A program made the translations under genes and the position numbers. A model generated the notes under the pieces. That model was not told the DNA's origin and did not search any database. It saw only the letters and a program-made list of their open reading frames with translations. A DNA stretch of 36,360 nt from Palsa-948 sp964481195 (lineage in GTDB: Bacteria > Bacteroidota > Bacteroidia > Palsa-948). Positions 25,394 through 34,685 of this stretch are shown piece by piece; within the stretch, counting starts at the first letter, position 1; each line of letters begins with the position of its first letter. The stretch spans positions 1-36,360 of the forward strand of contig CAYZTB010000031.1 in the NCBI GenBank assembly GCA_964481195.1. The letters are read 5' to 3'.

Positions 25394-27778
25394 TTAAAAC
25401 TCGATTCTGAAACCACCATAGGGAAAAAGCCCAAGCTGATACTCTTCTACCATGTCTTTTTTGGAATCGCTATATACTTGCTGCAGTACATTTTTGTGGT
25501 TTAATATGTTTTCGATGTTTACAAATATATATTGCGATGATCTCTTTTTATTGATACGGTAAGATATTTTCAAATCTAATTTTTGATAATTTTTAAATTG
25601 CTTTGAATAGGCCTGATCATAAAGGTACACCGCATCGGTTTGTTGGATAGATTGCTGTAAATCTACAGGTGTGTATCGGTTTCCTCCGGCAATAGTGAAT
25701 TTTATATCTACACCAATGATATGATTTTTTTTACCAGTAGGTATTTCAATTCCACCCAGCGTGTTAAAAACAAACCCACCACTAAAAGCAGTATGCCGCA
25801 ACACGCCATCGCTGCCTTTGTATTTGGATTCGTAAACAGACAATGAGTTAAGAAAATAATATCCTTTGCTGAAAAATTTCTCCATAGTAATTTCTGTTCC
25901 ATAGTTAAAGCCTGTTCCTTTATTTTCAAGGGAGTCAACCAATGTGATTCCATTTAACTCATTCCCTACATTAATAGTTGAAAATGAATTTTTTGAATAT
26001 TTTTCGATTGGAATATTATATAAGTTTTGATAATAGCTTTCTATTTTAAGCCTAAAATCTTTTGCAAAATTATAGTCGTAGGCTAAAACATAATGAATGC
26101 TTTTACTAAGGTCAAGTGTTTTGTTGGTTTGGGCATAGCTGTTTGAAGTTGAGTCATACGCAGTGTAGAAGTAATATATCAAAGGCAAAGACTGGCTGTG
26201 CATTCCAAATGAGCCTGATAATGCATGCTTTGGAAGAAATTGCCAACGCAATCCTGATCGGGGCTCTACGGCCCAAGCTTTACTCAATGCAAATAAGTTA
26301 TAATGCACTCCGTTGTTCCAAGTGATCTTATCAGTTATGCGGTATTGCCAATGAGCAAAAGCTTGAATGCTATTAGCATTATTATTATCGTTGAACTGAT
26401 CTAAGTATTTTTTGTTTCTTCTTGACCAATAATACGAACGGTAGTCAAAGAAATTATTTTTATAAGTAATTCCTATTTTAATTAAATGATGGGAATTTAT
26501 TTTATTTGTAACTGTGTAATTTGCAAAATACTGCCCATCACGGGAATCGTTTACAAACACGCGATATGGGTTTTTATCCAAAGATAAGGTGTCGATAGTA
26601 ACATTAAATTGTGTTCCGGAAACTGACAGGCTAAGTTTTCCGGAAATTTTATCGGAATAAAAAAATAAATGCGACATGCCAAGTACGCCCATCTTAGAGC
26701 CAAAAACCAAATCCTCCCCAGCATTAATAAAGCTCCAGTCGGATGAGTCTTTCTCGCTATCCAGCAAAGAGAACTTGCTTATGCCTCCAATTCCCCAAAC
26801 AGAAAACACGCCAGCTTTAGAAGTAGGGAAATTCATTTTGAACGCTAGATCTTGATATTGAGGAAGCCCGGAAACTCCAAAGCTAATTCCCATAAGTTGA
26901 AACAATTTTAATGTGGAGTATCGGTAGTTAAGCAAAAAAGAACTGCCATTTTTTTTAGAAATAGGTCCTTCTAAGCCAGTTTCTAAACCATTCAAACCAA
27001 ACTGACCGGTAAATTCTCTTTTTTCATTGTTCCCATTTCTGAGTTTCAAATCAAAGACAGCAGCCATTTTATTTCCGTATTCAGCAGGAAATGCTCCCGT
27101 TAAAAAATCGCTTCCTCCCAGTAAATTATTGTTTAAAATACTTACGGGCCCACCAGTAGCTCCTTGAGAGGAAAAATGATTGGGACTAGGAATGTCCGTA
27201 TTTTCTAAGCGCCATAACACTCCCAAGGGTGAATTTCCACGAACTATAATATCGTTTCGGGCATCATTACCTGTAGCTACACCTGCATAGTTAGCAACCA
27301 TCTTTGCAGGGTCGCCACGGCTTCCTGCATAGCGTTCTGTTTCTTCTCGTTGAAAATTTCTTGCACTATTAGTAACCAGTTCATTATTTGCTTTGGTTTT
27401 ATCTTTGGTAGCTAGTATTTCAACTTCCTGCCCAACAAAAAATTTCTCTTGCATTTCTATATTTAATATCACCTCCTTGCCGGAAGTGACAACTATGTTT
27501 TGCAGCAAAACATCTTGGTATCCTACGAAAAAAACTTTAATGTTATGTCGTCCCACCGGTACATTGGCTAACCTAAAGTTCCCTGATGAGTTGGATATTG
27601 CAAAAATATTGGAATCGATATTTAAAATTTTGATGCCCGCTAATTCAATGGGCGATTTTGAATCGGCATCTTTTATGCTTCCTCGAATGGTTTGGGTAAG
27701 CGTTTGACTAAAGATTTGTCCTGCAAAAGCACAGCACACGGTGCTAAGTAATAAGTGCTTTAGAAGTTTTTTTTTCAT
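25394..27778 (-). CDS. TonB-dependent outer-membrane receptor
   Basis: Outer-membrane, energy-coupled importer of 794 residues. A signal peptide (about 1-25) is followed by a carboxypeptidase-regulatory-like domain (about 28-110: TIRGSIKDADSKSPIELAGI ... VPVGRHNIKVFFVGYQ, quoted in parts), typical of Bacteroidota receptors. Then comes the plug (about 130-245, with NDIIVRGNSPLGVLWRLEN, LLGGSDFLTGAFPAEYGNK) and a 22-strand barrel ending in GGFRIEF, with a C-terminal Phe. The start is ATG 27778; the frame extends two codons to a TTG, which is less likely. No SusD partner is adjacent, so this is not a polysaccharide locus; the ligand is unknown. A small barrel protein gene follows on the same strand. 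Confidence 0.93.
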   Translation of the reverse strand: MKKKLLKHLLLSTVCCAFAGQIFSQTLTQTIRGSIKDADSKSPIELAGIKILNIDSNIFAISNSSGNFRLANVPVGRHNIKVFFVGYQDVLLQNIVVTSGKEVILNIEMQEKFFVGQEVEILATKDKTKANNELVTNSARNFQREETERYAGSRGDPAKMVANYAGVATGNDARNDIIVRGNSPLGVLWRLENTDIPSPNHFSSQGATGGPVSILNNNLLGGSDFLTGAFPAEYGNKMAAVFDLKLRNGNNEKREFTGQFGLNGLETGLEGPISKKNGSSFLLNYRYSTLKLFQLMGISFGVSGLPQYQDLAFKMNFPTSKAGVFSVWGIGGISKFSLLDSEKDSSDWSFINAGEDLVFGSKMGVLGMSHLFFYSDKISGKLSLSVSGTQFNVTIDTLSLDKNPYRVFVNDSRDGQYFANYTVTNKINSHHLIKIGITYKNNFFDYRSYYWSRRNKKYLDQFNDNNNANSIQAFAHWQYRITDKITWNNGVHYNLFALSKAWAVEPRSGLRWQFLPKHALSGSFGMHSQSLPLIYYFYTAYDSTSNSYAQTNKTLDLSKSIHYVLAYDYNFAKDFRLKIESYYQNLYNIPIEKYSKNSFSTINVGNELNGITLVDSLENKGTGFNYGTEITMEKFFSKGYYFLNSLSVYESKYKGSDGVLRHTAFSGGFVFNTLGGIEIPTGKKNHIIGVDIKFTIAGGNRYTPVDLQQSIQQTDAVYLYDQAYSKQFKNYQKLDLKISYRINKKRSSQYIFVNIENILNHKNVLQQVYSDSKKDMVEEYQLGLFPYGGFRIEF

Positions 27779-27791
27779 ATACAAAAGTTCT

Positions 27792-27799
27792 CAAAGCTA
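27792..27799 (-). promoter_or_regulatory. Candidate -7 box of the TonB-receptor gene
   Basis: Minus-strand TAGCTTTG matches TAnnTTTG perfectly, 13 bases upstream of the ATG at 27778. No -33 TTG is at the standard spacing. Confidence 0.45.
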
Positions 27800-27879
27800 G
27801 CATGTTTTTTCTTTGTAAATAGTTAGTTAAAGCTGTAATGTAAATTGATTTTTTTTAGTTTTCTCTGGAGGTATTTGAT

Positions 27880-27887
27880 TATATTTG
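27880..27887 (+). promoter_or_regulatory. Candidate -7 box for the S74-domain protein gene
   Basis: TATATTTG, a perfect -7 box, lies 29 bases before the ATG at 27917. No -33 element at 17-23 bases was found. Confidence 0.45.
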
Positions 27888-27916
27888 TTACAGCGAATTA
27901 ATTTAATATTTATCTT

Positions 27917-29818
27917 ATGAAACATTTTAAAAACGAGGCTTTATGCCTAGCGGTAGTGATGTTTTTTGTGCAAACATTAAAAGCACAAAACATTGCTATT
28001 AACACTACTGGGACAGCTTCGGCAAATGCTGCTATGCTAGATATAGCTTCTACAACAACCGGATTGTTAATTCCCAGAGTAAGTTTAACCAACGTTGCTA
28101 CTTACGCACCCTTGACGGGTACAGCGGTAACAAGTTTACTTGTCTATAGTAATTCGGCACCAACAGGAGGCGGTGGTGTTGGGTATTACTATTGGGATGG
28201 AGCAAAATGGGTGATGCTACTTAAAGGAGGTTCAGCAGGTTCTGCCTGGCTTACACTAGGTAATTCAGGTACGGTAGACGGTACAAATTTTATCGGCACC
28301 ACCGATAACATACCTTTTAATATAAGGGTGAATAATGTAAGAGCAGGCAGAATTGATCATTTACTGTTTAATACATTTTTTGGTTATGAGGCAGGCAACA
28401 ACAGCACCACAGGAAATTACAATATGGCCACCGGAGCGAGTGCGCTTTTGTCTAACACCACAGGATACCAGAATGCCGCCACCGGAGCGTATGCGCTTTA
28501 TTTAAACACCACAGGATACAACAATACCGCCACCGGAGTGAATGCGCTTCTTGCCAACATCTTAGGAAACAGCAATACAGCCACCGGAATGAATGCGCTT
28601 AATAGCACCACAGGAAACGACAATACCGCCAACGGAGCTAGTGCGATGCAGCAGAACACCACGGGAGGCAACAATACCGCTATTGGAAGGTGGGCGCTTT
28701 ATAGAAATGTAGCAGGAAGTAATGCCACCGCCATTGGCGCTAATGCTATGTTTTATGCCAACGACCAGCCAGGCGCATTTACCAACGCTAATGTGGCTGT
28801 GGGCTTTGAGGCGCTGAGGGGATCCACCATTGCCTCTGCAAATACAGGAAACAGTAACGTTGCAGTGGGCTACCAATCCTTGCTTTCAAACACTACTGGC
28901 TATGATAATGTGGCAGTAGGTTATCAAGCATTGTATTCAAATACTACTGGTTTTCAAATTACTGCTGTAGGAAAAAGTGCTTTAAGAGCAAATACTTCTG
29001 GACTTAACAATGCAGCTTTTGGAATGCAGGCATTAATGATGAATACAACAGGAAATTATAATTCAGCATTTGGCATAGGAGCATTAAATTCAAATGTGGG
29101 TGGCTTAAGTAACACAGCTGTTGGCGAAAACGCACTTTTGTGGACAACTTCAGGCAGTAGTAATACAGCTGTGGGAGCGCAAGCAGGTTATGGCACAAAT
29201 GGAGTAGATCTTTCGCAGTGCACTGTTATAGGTGCAGCAACAGGTCCCACAGTAGCTCGAACCAATGTAACCATGCTGGGTTATGGCATAGTGGATGCTC
29301 AATGCACGGGTAATAATCAGGTTTGTGTTGGTAATACTTCTATCGCGGCAGGAGGTCTGCGCGCTGCTGTTGCCGGCTGGACAGCCTATTCGGATGCTCG
29401 CTTTAAAACAAATATTCAGGAGAATGTTGTAGGTCTAGACTTCGTGATGAAATTAAAACCCGTAATCTATAACGTTCGTCCAGGAGAACTTCACAAGATA
29501 TGGGGTACACCGGATTCGCTGGTAAGGGCCATGGATTTTAGTGAGGCGGAAAGGGAAACACGCATTGGATTTATTGCGCAGGACGTGCAGAAAGCTGTGG
29601 AAAAAAGCGGATTCAACTTTCCTGGTATAGATACTCCTAAAAACGAACACGAAGTATATACGTTGCGTTATGTGGATTTTATTATGCCCATGGTAAAAGC
29701 AATTCAAGAGCAGCAGCAAACTATCTCAAAACAACAAAGTCAAATTACGGAGCTAAAAGCGCTCGTTGAAAAGATGTTGCTTAATCAAAGTGAAAATAGT
29801 GCTACTGTTAAAAACTAA
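27917..29818 (+). CDS. YadA-head-like repeat surface protein with C-terminal S74 intramolecular chaperone
   Basis: Exported 633-residue fibrous protein, expected to be a trimer. A signal peptide (ending LKAQ) is followed by a Bacteroidota-specific N-terminal region (NIAINTTGTASANAAMLDI, then a YYYWDGAKWVML motif). From about residue 155 to 425 are some fifteen repeats of 16-17 or more residues of the type NTTGxxNxAxGxxALxx, as in YadA-like left-handed beta-roll heads. From about 490 is the Peptidase_S74 chaperone-of-endosialidase domain: YSDARFKTNI with the self-cleavage Ser492-Asp493, then IGFIAQDVQKAVE, and a C-terminal coiled coil rich in Gln (AIQEQQQTISKQQSQITELK). In phage tail spikes this domain folds the trimer and then cleaves itself off. 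No T9SS sorting domain is present. It may be an adhesin; the target is unknown. Confidence 0.88.
   Translation: MKHFKNEALCLAVVMFFVQTLKAQNIAINTTGTASANAAMLDIASTTTGLLIPRVSLTNVATYAPLTGTAVTSLLVYSNSAPTGGGGVGYYYWDGAKWVMLLKGGSAGSAWLTLGNSGTVDGTNFIGTTDNIPFNIRVNNVRAGRIDHLLFNTFFGYEAGNNSTTGNYNMATGASALLSNTTGYQNAATGAYALYLNTTGYNNTATGVNALLANILGNSNTATGMNALNSTTGNDNTANGASAMQQNTTGGNNTAIGRWALYRNVAGSNATAIGANAMFYANDQPGAFTNANVAVGFEALRGSTIASANTGNSNVAVGYQSLLSNTTGYDNVAVGYQALYSNTTGFQITAVGKSALRANTSGLNNAAFGMQALMMNTTGNYNSAFGIGALNSNVGGLSNTAVGENALLWTTSGSSNTAVGAQAGYGTNGVDLSQCTVIGAATGPTVARTNVTMLGYGIVDAQCTGNNQVCVGNTSIAAGGLRAAVAGWTAYSDARFKTNIQENVVGLDFVMKLKPVIYNVRPGELHKIWGTPDSLVRAMDFSEAERETRIGFIAQDVQKAVEKSGFNFPGIDTPKNEHEVYTLRYVDFIMPMVKAIQEQQQTISKQQSQITELKALVEKMLLNQSENSATVKN
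28395..28715 (+). repeat. 51-base tandem repeats in the S74-domain gene
   Basis: About six units, with the string ACCGGAG or a variant recurring at 51-base steps (CCGG at 28431, 28482, 28533 and 28584; then ACGG at 28632, a 48-base step). Each unit encodes 17 residues. Units share long identical blocks such as GCCACCGGAGCG and ACACCACAGGATAC, so they are recently duplicated or homogenised; units after about 28880 are alike in protein but not in DNA. Confidence 0.85.
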
Positions 29819-29868
29819 GAATAGCGTTTAATATATTTTTGATCAGCGTATTATTTGGCTTTGTTATT

Positions 29869-29876
29869 TAAATTTG
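29869..29876 (+). promoter_or_regulatory. Candidate -7 box for the SprB-repeat adhesin gene
   Basis: TAAATTTG, a perfect -7 match, ends 13 bases before the ATG at 29890. TTTG strings lie 11 and 27 bases upstream, neither at standard spacing. The short leader has no Shine-Dalgarno site. Confidence 0.45.
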
Positions 29877-29889
29877 TCTATATATCTGT

Positions 29890-32800
29890 ATGATCAAGCA
29901 ACCTATAATTTTATTTCTGCTTTTATGCAGCTCGGCTTTTGCTCAAAATAGTAATTGGACAAGCGTTTCTCCCTTTGAGCATAAGGCATTCATCGAAAAT
30001 AAAGGTCAGTTTGATTGGCAGAATAACCGAAGCGGAAAGGCCACGCTTTTTGGTGCTTCGTTAGCAAATATTGATGTTGAATTTTCTGCATCAGGATTAA
30101 CGTACACAAATTTTGAGTTAAAAGAGAGCAAGCGCAAGGGTAAAGAAAATAGGGAAGAGCAAGAGAAAGAAAAAATCTATCGTAAGATTCCACACCATAC
30201 ATATTTGGAATGGGTAGGCGCAAATACGAATTGTGAAGTTATTCCAGAATATATTGAAAATCATTATTTTACATATTCAATCTTAAGCTTTAATTCAGGT
30301 AAATCTTCCTTGAAAGCTGCTGCCTATAAAAAGCTTACTTACAAAAATATTTACCCGAATATAGATTTGGAATACTCCTTTCCGGAAGATAAACCTGGCA
30401 TTAAATACACATTCGTTTTACATCCAGGAGCAGATGTTTCGGTTATTAAAATGAAATATACGGGCGATAAAAAAATATCGCTGGATGCACAAGGAAATAT
30501 TTCGTTGAAATTATATTCTGAAACCATCCTTGATCATGCGCCTGTAAGTTTTTATGAAAACAATAAAGCTGCCATTAAATCTTCCTTTGTATTAGATAGA
30601 GATGTAGTTACTTTTAATTTGTCGGATTACGATAAATCAAAAACAGTAATCATTGACCCATGGACCATCGTTCCCACATTTTTAGGATACAACGCTGCCT
30701 ACGATGTAGAATATGATTTACAAGGCAATGTCTATGTGTATGGTGGCAGAGGCTCTGTGGCTACGCCATTTCAAGAGATAAAATATAATAATGCTGGAGT
30801 GATGCAATGGGTATTTACTTGGGCAACACCAGTTATCTCTCCATCGTATGGAGATTTTGCGGTAGATGGTGCTTCGGGCAGCAGTTATATTGTAGAAGGT
30901 TATAATCCTCCTGTTCCAATGGTATTAAAAATTAATTCTGCCGGCACGCAAACTGCAATTTATGCAGGTAATGTTTGGATGAATGAAATGTGGAGAATAG
31001 AATATAATAACTGTACTAAGAATATGGTAATAGCTGGCGGTGGAACGGGTGGAACAACTTTTCAAGCGGCAACTATTGATACCAACCTTACTGTAATGAC
31101 TGCCTACAACGTCCTTTCTGCCACAACAGATTTGCATGATATTTCTTTATTGGCAATTGACAATACAGGAAATTATTATATGGCATCAGCTAAGTCTGTT
31201 GCTTATCCTACGGTGCTGGACAACGTTTTTTTAAAAGGCCCCGCAGCAACTATTTTACCTCGCGCATACATGCTCCCAGATAATCATGCTTTTATTGAAG
31301 TAGGCAGCATTGGTTATATCAACAATAGCGGTGTGTCCTCGCCTACAGCATACGCTAATGGATTTAATGGCATGGCGGTTAGTGCAAAATATGTTTATAC
31401 CTACGATGGATCTACCATACGCAGATGGCGAAAAAGTAACGGAGCGTTTATGAATAGTGCCGTATTAGACCCTTCTCCTTTTTGGTGGGGCGGACTTGCT
31501 GTTGATGAATGTGATAATATTTTTGCTGGAGTACAAAAATCAATTGTTCAGCTTGACACTAACTTTACTACGATTGCTACCACCGTAGTTCCTGATTTTA
31601 TTTACGATGTTCAGCTAGCTCCCGGAAATTTATTGTATGCCTGCGGTAAGGCATTTGTTTCTTCTTTCAATGTAACGTTGCCTACCTGTAGTTCTTTTTC
31701 TGCCACAGTAGCATCCACAGGCTCTTGTGCGCAAGGCTCGGCAACAGTTACACCAACTGGAGGAGCAGCACCATATTCCTATTCATGGAGCCCATCCGGA
31801 CAAACCACACAAATTGCAACTGGCCTCGCTACCGGAAATTATTCCGTAACTGTATTTGATAACGCTTGTAATCCTACTGGACTAACATTAACCGTTGCAG
31901 TTACTTCGGGCGGAATAATATCCACTATCACTGCCACACCGGCTGCTTGTTTGCAAAGTAATGGCTCTGCAACGGTTACTCCTTCGGGCGGAGCAGTACC
32001 TTTTACGTATTCTTGGTCTCCGTCAGGAGGAACAAATGCATCAGCTTCCGGACTTAGTCCCGGAGTATACACCGTAACAATTACCGATGCTACTTCGTGT
32101 ACCGGTACATCTACTGTATCTGTTACTTCTATTGGTGGAGCAACCGTTACGCCTTCTAGCCAAAATAATATTTCTTGTTTTGGAGGAAGCAACGGCAGCG
32201 CAACTTTTACTGCTAGTGGAGGAACAGCGCCCTATACTTACAGCTGGCTGCCTTCAGGTGGAAACAGCGCAACAGCATCCGGATTGTCAGGCGGAACGTA
32301 CACCATTCAAGTAACAGACGGAAGCGGATGCACGCAATCCGAAACCGTAACCATAACGCAGCCCACAGCCATATCTACTTCAGCAACTTCTACGCAGGCA
32401 TCGTGCGGAAGTAATAATGGAACGGCAACTGTTTCTGCTTCTGGAGGTACTGGAGCCTACACATATAGCTGGACGCCTTCGGGAGGAAATGCAGCAACTG
32501 CAACAGGTTTAGCAGCCGGAAATTATTCTGCCTTAGTTACCGATGCCAATGGATGTACAAAAACTCAAACGGTAACAGTAACGCAACCCTCATCGGTTTC
32601 GGCAACTGCATCAAACACACAAACGGGTTGCAACTCAAACACCGGAACAGCAACCGTTGTTGGAAGTGGAGGCGCAACACCTTATACTTATAGTTGGTCG
32701 CCAACGGGAGGAAGTGCACCCACCGCAACGGGATTGGCTGCCGGATCTTACACCGCAACAGTAACCGATGCAAGTGGATGTTCTATGTCCGTAGTAACAG

Positions 32801-33351
32801 TAGTTACTGCACAACCGGGTCCTACAGCAAATGCAGGAGCAAGCGTAAGTATTGTTTCCGGAAATTCTACCACACTGGTTGGCACAGGAGGAGGAACGTA
32901 TTCGTGGACACCCACCGGAAGTTTAAGCTGTACTACTTGCACAAGTCCGTCTGCATCCCCGGCTATTACAACTACCTACACATTAATTGTTGCCGATGCT
33001 AACGGTTGTACCGATACTGCGTTGGTTACTGTTTTTGTGCAGCCTGTTAGTTGCGATAATAAACCTAATGCAGGAAGTTTTTATTTGCCAAACGCATTTT
33101 CGCCCAATGATGATGGACAAAATGATGAGTTATGCTTGCTGGGCTGGGATGAATGCCTAAAAGATTTTTCCATAAAAATTTATAACCGATGGGGAGAGGC
33201 AGTTTTCTCTTCCGATACAAAAACATTTTGTTGGGATGGCACACACAACGGCAAGCCACTCAACTCCGCATCGTTTGCCTTTTTTGTAAAAGCAGTTTTA
33301 TACAACGGTGTAAAAAAAGAATTGAAAGGAAGTATTACGTTGGTTAGATAA
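29890..33351 (+). CDS. SprB-repeat cell-surface adhesin with T9SS type B (gliding motility-associated) C-terminal domain
   Basis: Secreted 1153-residue surface protein. A signal peptide (ending SSAFAQ) precedes a DUF7948-type N-terminal domain (about 30-260: FIENKGQFDWQNNRSGKA, LTYKNIYPNIDLEYSF, VIIDPWTIVPTFLG). A propeller-like region (about 260-595) follows, then five SprB-type repeats of about 70-76 residues (about 602-975), each with a YxYSWxPSGG core and a GxYxxxVTDxxGC motif. One PKD/Ig-like module rich in Cys pairs (about 976-1056) leads to the gliding-motility-associated CTD (about 1065-1153: NAFSPNDDGQNDELC, IYNRWGEAVFSS, FCWDGTHNGKP, ending LKGSITLVR) that routes it through the type IX system. 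SprB repeats occur in mobile adhesins that act in gliding; adhesion is the most likely role. No T9SS or gliding gene is nearby. Confidence 0.92.
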   Translation: MIKQPIILFLLLCSSAFAQNSNWTSVSPFEHKAFIENKGQFDWQNNRSGKATLFGASLANIDVEFSASGLTYTNFELKESKRKGKENREEQEKEKIYRKIPHHTYLEWVGANTNCEVIPEYIENHYFTYSILSFNSGKSSLKAAAYKKLTYKNIYPNIDLEYSFPEDKPGIKYTFVLHPGADVSVIKMKYTGDKKISLDAQGNISLKLYSETILDHAPVSFYENNKAAIKSSFVLDRDVVTFNLSDYDKSKTVIIDPWTIVPTFLGYNAAYDVEYDLQGNVYVYGGRGSVATPFQEIKYNNAGVMQWVFTWATPVISPSYGDFAVDGASGSSYIVEGYNPPVPMVLKINSAGTQTAIYAGNVWMNEMWRIEYNNCTKNMVIAGGGTGGTTFQAATIDTNLTVMTAYNVLSATTDLHDISLLAIDNTGNYYMASAKSVAYPTVLDNVFLKGPAATILPRAYMLPDNHAFIEVGSIGYINNSGVSSPTAYANGFNGMAVSAKYVYTYDGSTIRRWRKSNGAFMNSAVLDPSPFWWGGLAVDECDNIFAGVQKSIVQLDTNFTTIATTVVPDFIYDVQLAPGNLLYACGKAFVSSFNVTLPTCSSFSATVASTGSCAQGSATVTPTGGAAPYSYSWSPSGQTTQIATGLATGNYSVTVFDNACNPTGLTLTVAVTSGGIISTITATPAACLQSNGSATVTPSGGAVPFTYSWSPSGGTNASASGLSPGVYTVTITDATSCTGTSTVSVTSIGGATVTPSSQNNISCFGGSNGSATFTASGGTAPYTYSWLPSGGNSATASGLSGGTYTIQVTDGSGCTQSETVTITQPTAISTSATSTQASCGSNNGTATVSASGGTGAYTYSWTPSGGNAATATGLAAGNYSALVTDANGCTKTQTVTVTQPSSVSATASNTQTGCNSNTGTATVVGSGGATPYTYSWSPTGGSAPTATGLAAGSYTATVTDASGCSMSVVTVVTAQPGPTANAGASVSIVSGNSTTLVGTGGGTYSWTPTGSLSCTTCTSPSASPAITTTYTLIVADANGCTDTALVTVFVQPVSCDNKPNAGSFYLPNAFSPNDDGQNDELCLLGWDECLKDFSIKIYNRWGEAVFSSDTKTFCWDGTHNGKPLNSASFAFFVKAVLYNGVKKELKGSITLVR
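31690..32815 (+). repeat. Five SprB-type coding repeats of about 215-230 bases
   Basis: Tandem coding repeats within the adhesin gene. Each unit carries a DNA block for (A/T)YSWxPSGG followed about 30 bases on by a GGxxxxGGxxxxTAT block for AxGLxxGxY. Units 3-5 are the most alike (for example the repeated GCAACAGGTTTAGCAGCCGG-type block), so recombination between them could change repeat number. Confidence 0.8.
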
Positions 33352-33483
33352 GGTAGAAAAGTGGAGTAAGTTATAAGGCAAAGGGCAGAAGGGAACGGCC
33401 TTCAACTTTTAGTCTTAAACCTGTAATCTTACATCTGCCCTCAGCCATCATACCTTTTCCATTTCTTAGTTTTTAGCTTTTAG

Positions 33484-33532
33484 TTCCTAATTCCTAATTC
33501 CCACTTCCCACTTCCTAATTCCTATTACCTAT
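33484..33532. repeat. Seven-unit heptamer array at the 3' end of the PAP2 gene
   Basis: Seven 7-base units in tandem: TTCCTAA twice, TTCCCAC twice, TTCCTAA, TTCCTAT, TACCTAT. An AT-rich stretch of related words (TTTTTAGCTTTTAG) precedes it. The array runs 18 bases into the PAP2 gene and supplies its stop codon and final codons (GNRN). Confidence 0.85.
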
Positions 33533-34108
33533 TAACTTTTTGTTGACTTTCCACATCAGCCAAGAACATCCAGCACCCACAATAGCACCCACAAGCACAT
33601 CGCTAGGATAATGAACCCCTAGTTCCATTCTGGAATAGCCAACGGCACTAGCCCATAAAAAAGAGGGAGCAATCACATACCATTTAGGATAGCAAAGCGA
33701 AACAGATGTTGCCGTAGCAAATGCGGAGGATGTATGTCCCGATGGAAACGAAGGACTACCTGCATCGCTTTTTTTAGTGATGAGTAGTGGATAGGTTATA
33801 AAAGGGCGAGGTCGATTAAAAGCATATTTCATTCCAACAGCAATTACGCCAGATGCTAAGAGCCCAGCTCCCATAACGATGGAATTTCTTTTTGACAAAC
33901 TATCCTTGCAAAAAATGCCATGAATAAAAAAAGCACCCGGCATCGCTAAGCTTACCGGTGTCATGCTTTGTGTAATAACTTTATTTGTATTGTCCCAAGA
34001 TTTTGAATTGCCGCTGTTGATGGAGTGGAGTAGATCTATATCCAAGTTTTGCGAAAACGAATTAATACATAAAAGCGTGCAGGTAAAAACAATAATTAGT
34101 TTATGCAT
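33515..34108 (-). CDS. PAP2-family membrane-associated phosphatase
   Basis: Lipid phosphatase-like protein of 197 residues with the three PAP2 motifs: KYAFNRPRP (KxxxxxxRP), SFPSGHTSSA (PSGH) and SRMELGVHYPSDVL (SRxxxxxHxxxD). It has a signal-like N-terminus (MHKLIIVFTCTLLCINSFSQ) and several membrane helices, so the active site probably faces the periplasm. Likely substrates are undecaprenyl pyrophosphate or phosphatidate-type lipids; which one cannot be told. The last four codons and the stop lie inside a heptamer repeat array, so the C-terminal tail (KKLIGNRN) is probably not ancestral. It stands alone among accessory genes. Confidence 0.9.
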   Translation of the reverse strand: MHKLIIVFTCTLLCINSFSQNLDIDLLHSINSGNSKSWDNTNKVITQSMTPVSLAMPGAFFIHGIFCKDSLSKRNSIVMGAGLLASGVIAVGMKYAFNRPRPFITYPLLITKKSDAGSPSFPSGHTSSAFATATSVSLCYPKWYVIAPSFLWASAVGYSRMELGVHYPSDVLVGAIVGAGCSWLMWKVNKKLIGNRN

Positions 34109-34208
34109 TAATCAAATATCGGAATAAAATGGCAATACTTTTCGAGGGAACTCTGCGGGTTGGATCGGAAAAATAAAGCCTGAAAGGAAAAGCATCTTTG
34201 ATATGCGT

Positions 34209-34685
34209 TTATTTTTCCTTTCGCGTTTGTATTATCTTTCGCAGTTCTTCTACATCGGCCTGATCTTTCAGTCGGTTGCTTAACAGCTTATTCACTATTA
34301 GATCGTTCAGATGCAGCACAGGAATTTTATTATTTTGTAATTGAAAAAATGCTCTCTGTTCGAATGCTTCATCATATTTAATACCGGCCATTTTGGTAAG
34401 GAAATCAATTTTTTCGGGAGGACTTCCGATATGAAAAGCAACTACCTCTGTAAAATCTAATTTGTTTACTTCGTCAATTCCGCTTTTATCTTCTAAATGT
34501 TTTTCGAGTACGGCAAGGAAGCGCTCTTTATTTTTATTGTCTGGTTGGAGCCAAATATCCATATTGCCAGTAGTTCTCACATAACCATGGTATATAACCG
34601 CATAGCCACCAATAAGTAGAAAATTAACTTTTGCTTCAAGCAGTGCTAAAAGGATGGACTTGTGTTTCTCAATTAAAAAATTCAT
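34209..34685 (-). CDS. Nucleotidyltransferase-fold protein (MNT/AbiEii-like)
   Basis: Small 158-residue protein with the nucleotidyltransferase signature LLIGGYAVIYHGYVRTTGNM then DIWL: the Gly26-Gly27 pair and the first catalytic Asp43, followed by VVAFHIGSPPEKIDFL and, near the C-terminus, VLHLNDLIVNKLLSNRLKDQADVEEL, the Lys helix and DxxD region of this family. The second acidic residue of the usual DxD is Trp in this sequence (D-I-W), as I recall for many Bacteroidota relatives. Its ATG overlaps the stop of the small upstream gene by one base (TAATG), so the pair is translationally coupled. It may be one half of a toxin-antitoxin or abortive-infection pair, but no HEPN partner is visible. 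Confidence 0.82.
   Translation of the reverse strand: MNFLIEKHKSILLALLEAKVNFLLIGGYAVIYHGYVRTTGNMDIWLQPDNKNKERFLAVLEKHLEDKSGIDEVNKLDFTEVVAFHIGSPPEKIDFLTKMAGIKYDEAFEQRAFFQLQNNKIPVLHLNDLIVNKLLSNRLKDQADVEELRKIIQTRKEK

Noticed and set aside
31690..32815. Regularly spaced repeats considered as a CRISPR array
   Set aside because: Units are over 200 bases, in frame, and encode SprB domains; no constant short repeats with unique spacers.
31839..33002. Several ORFs on both strands inside the SprB repeats
   Set aside because: The repetitive, stop-poor sequence opens other frames; only the long frame has coherent repeats and sorting domain.
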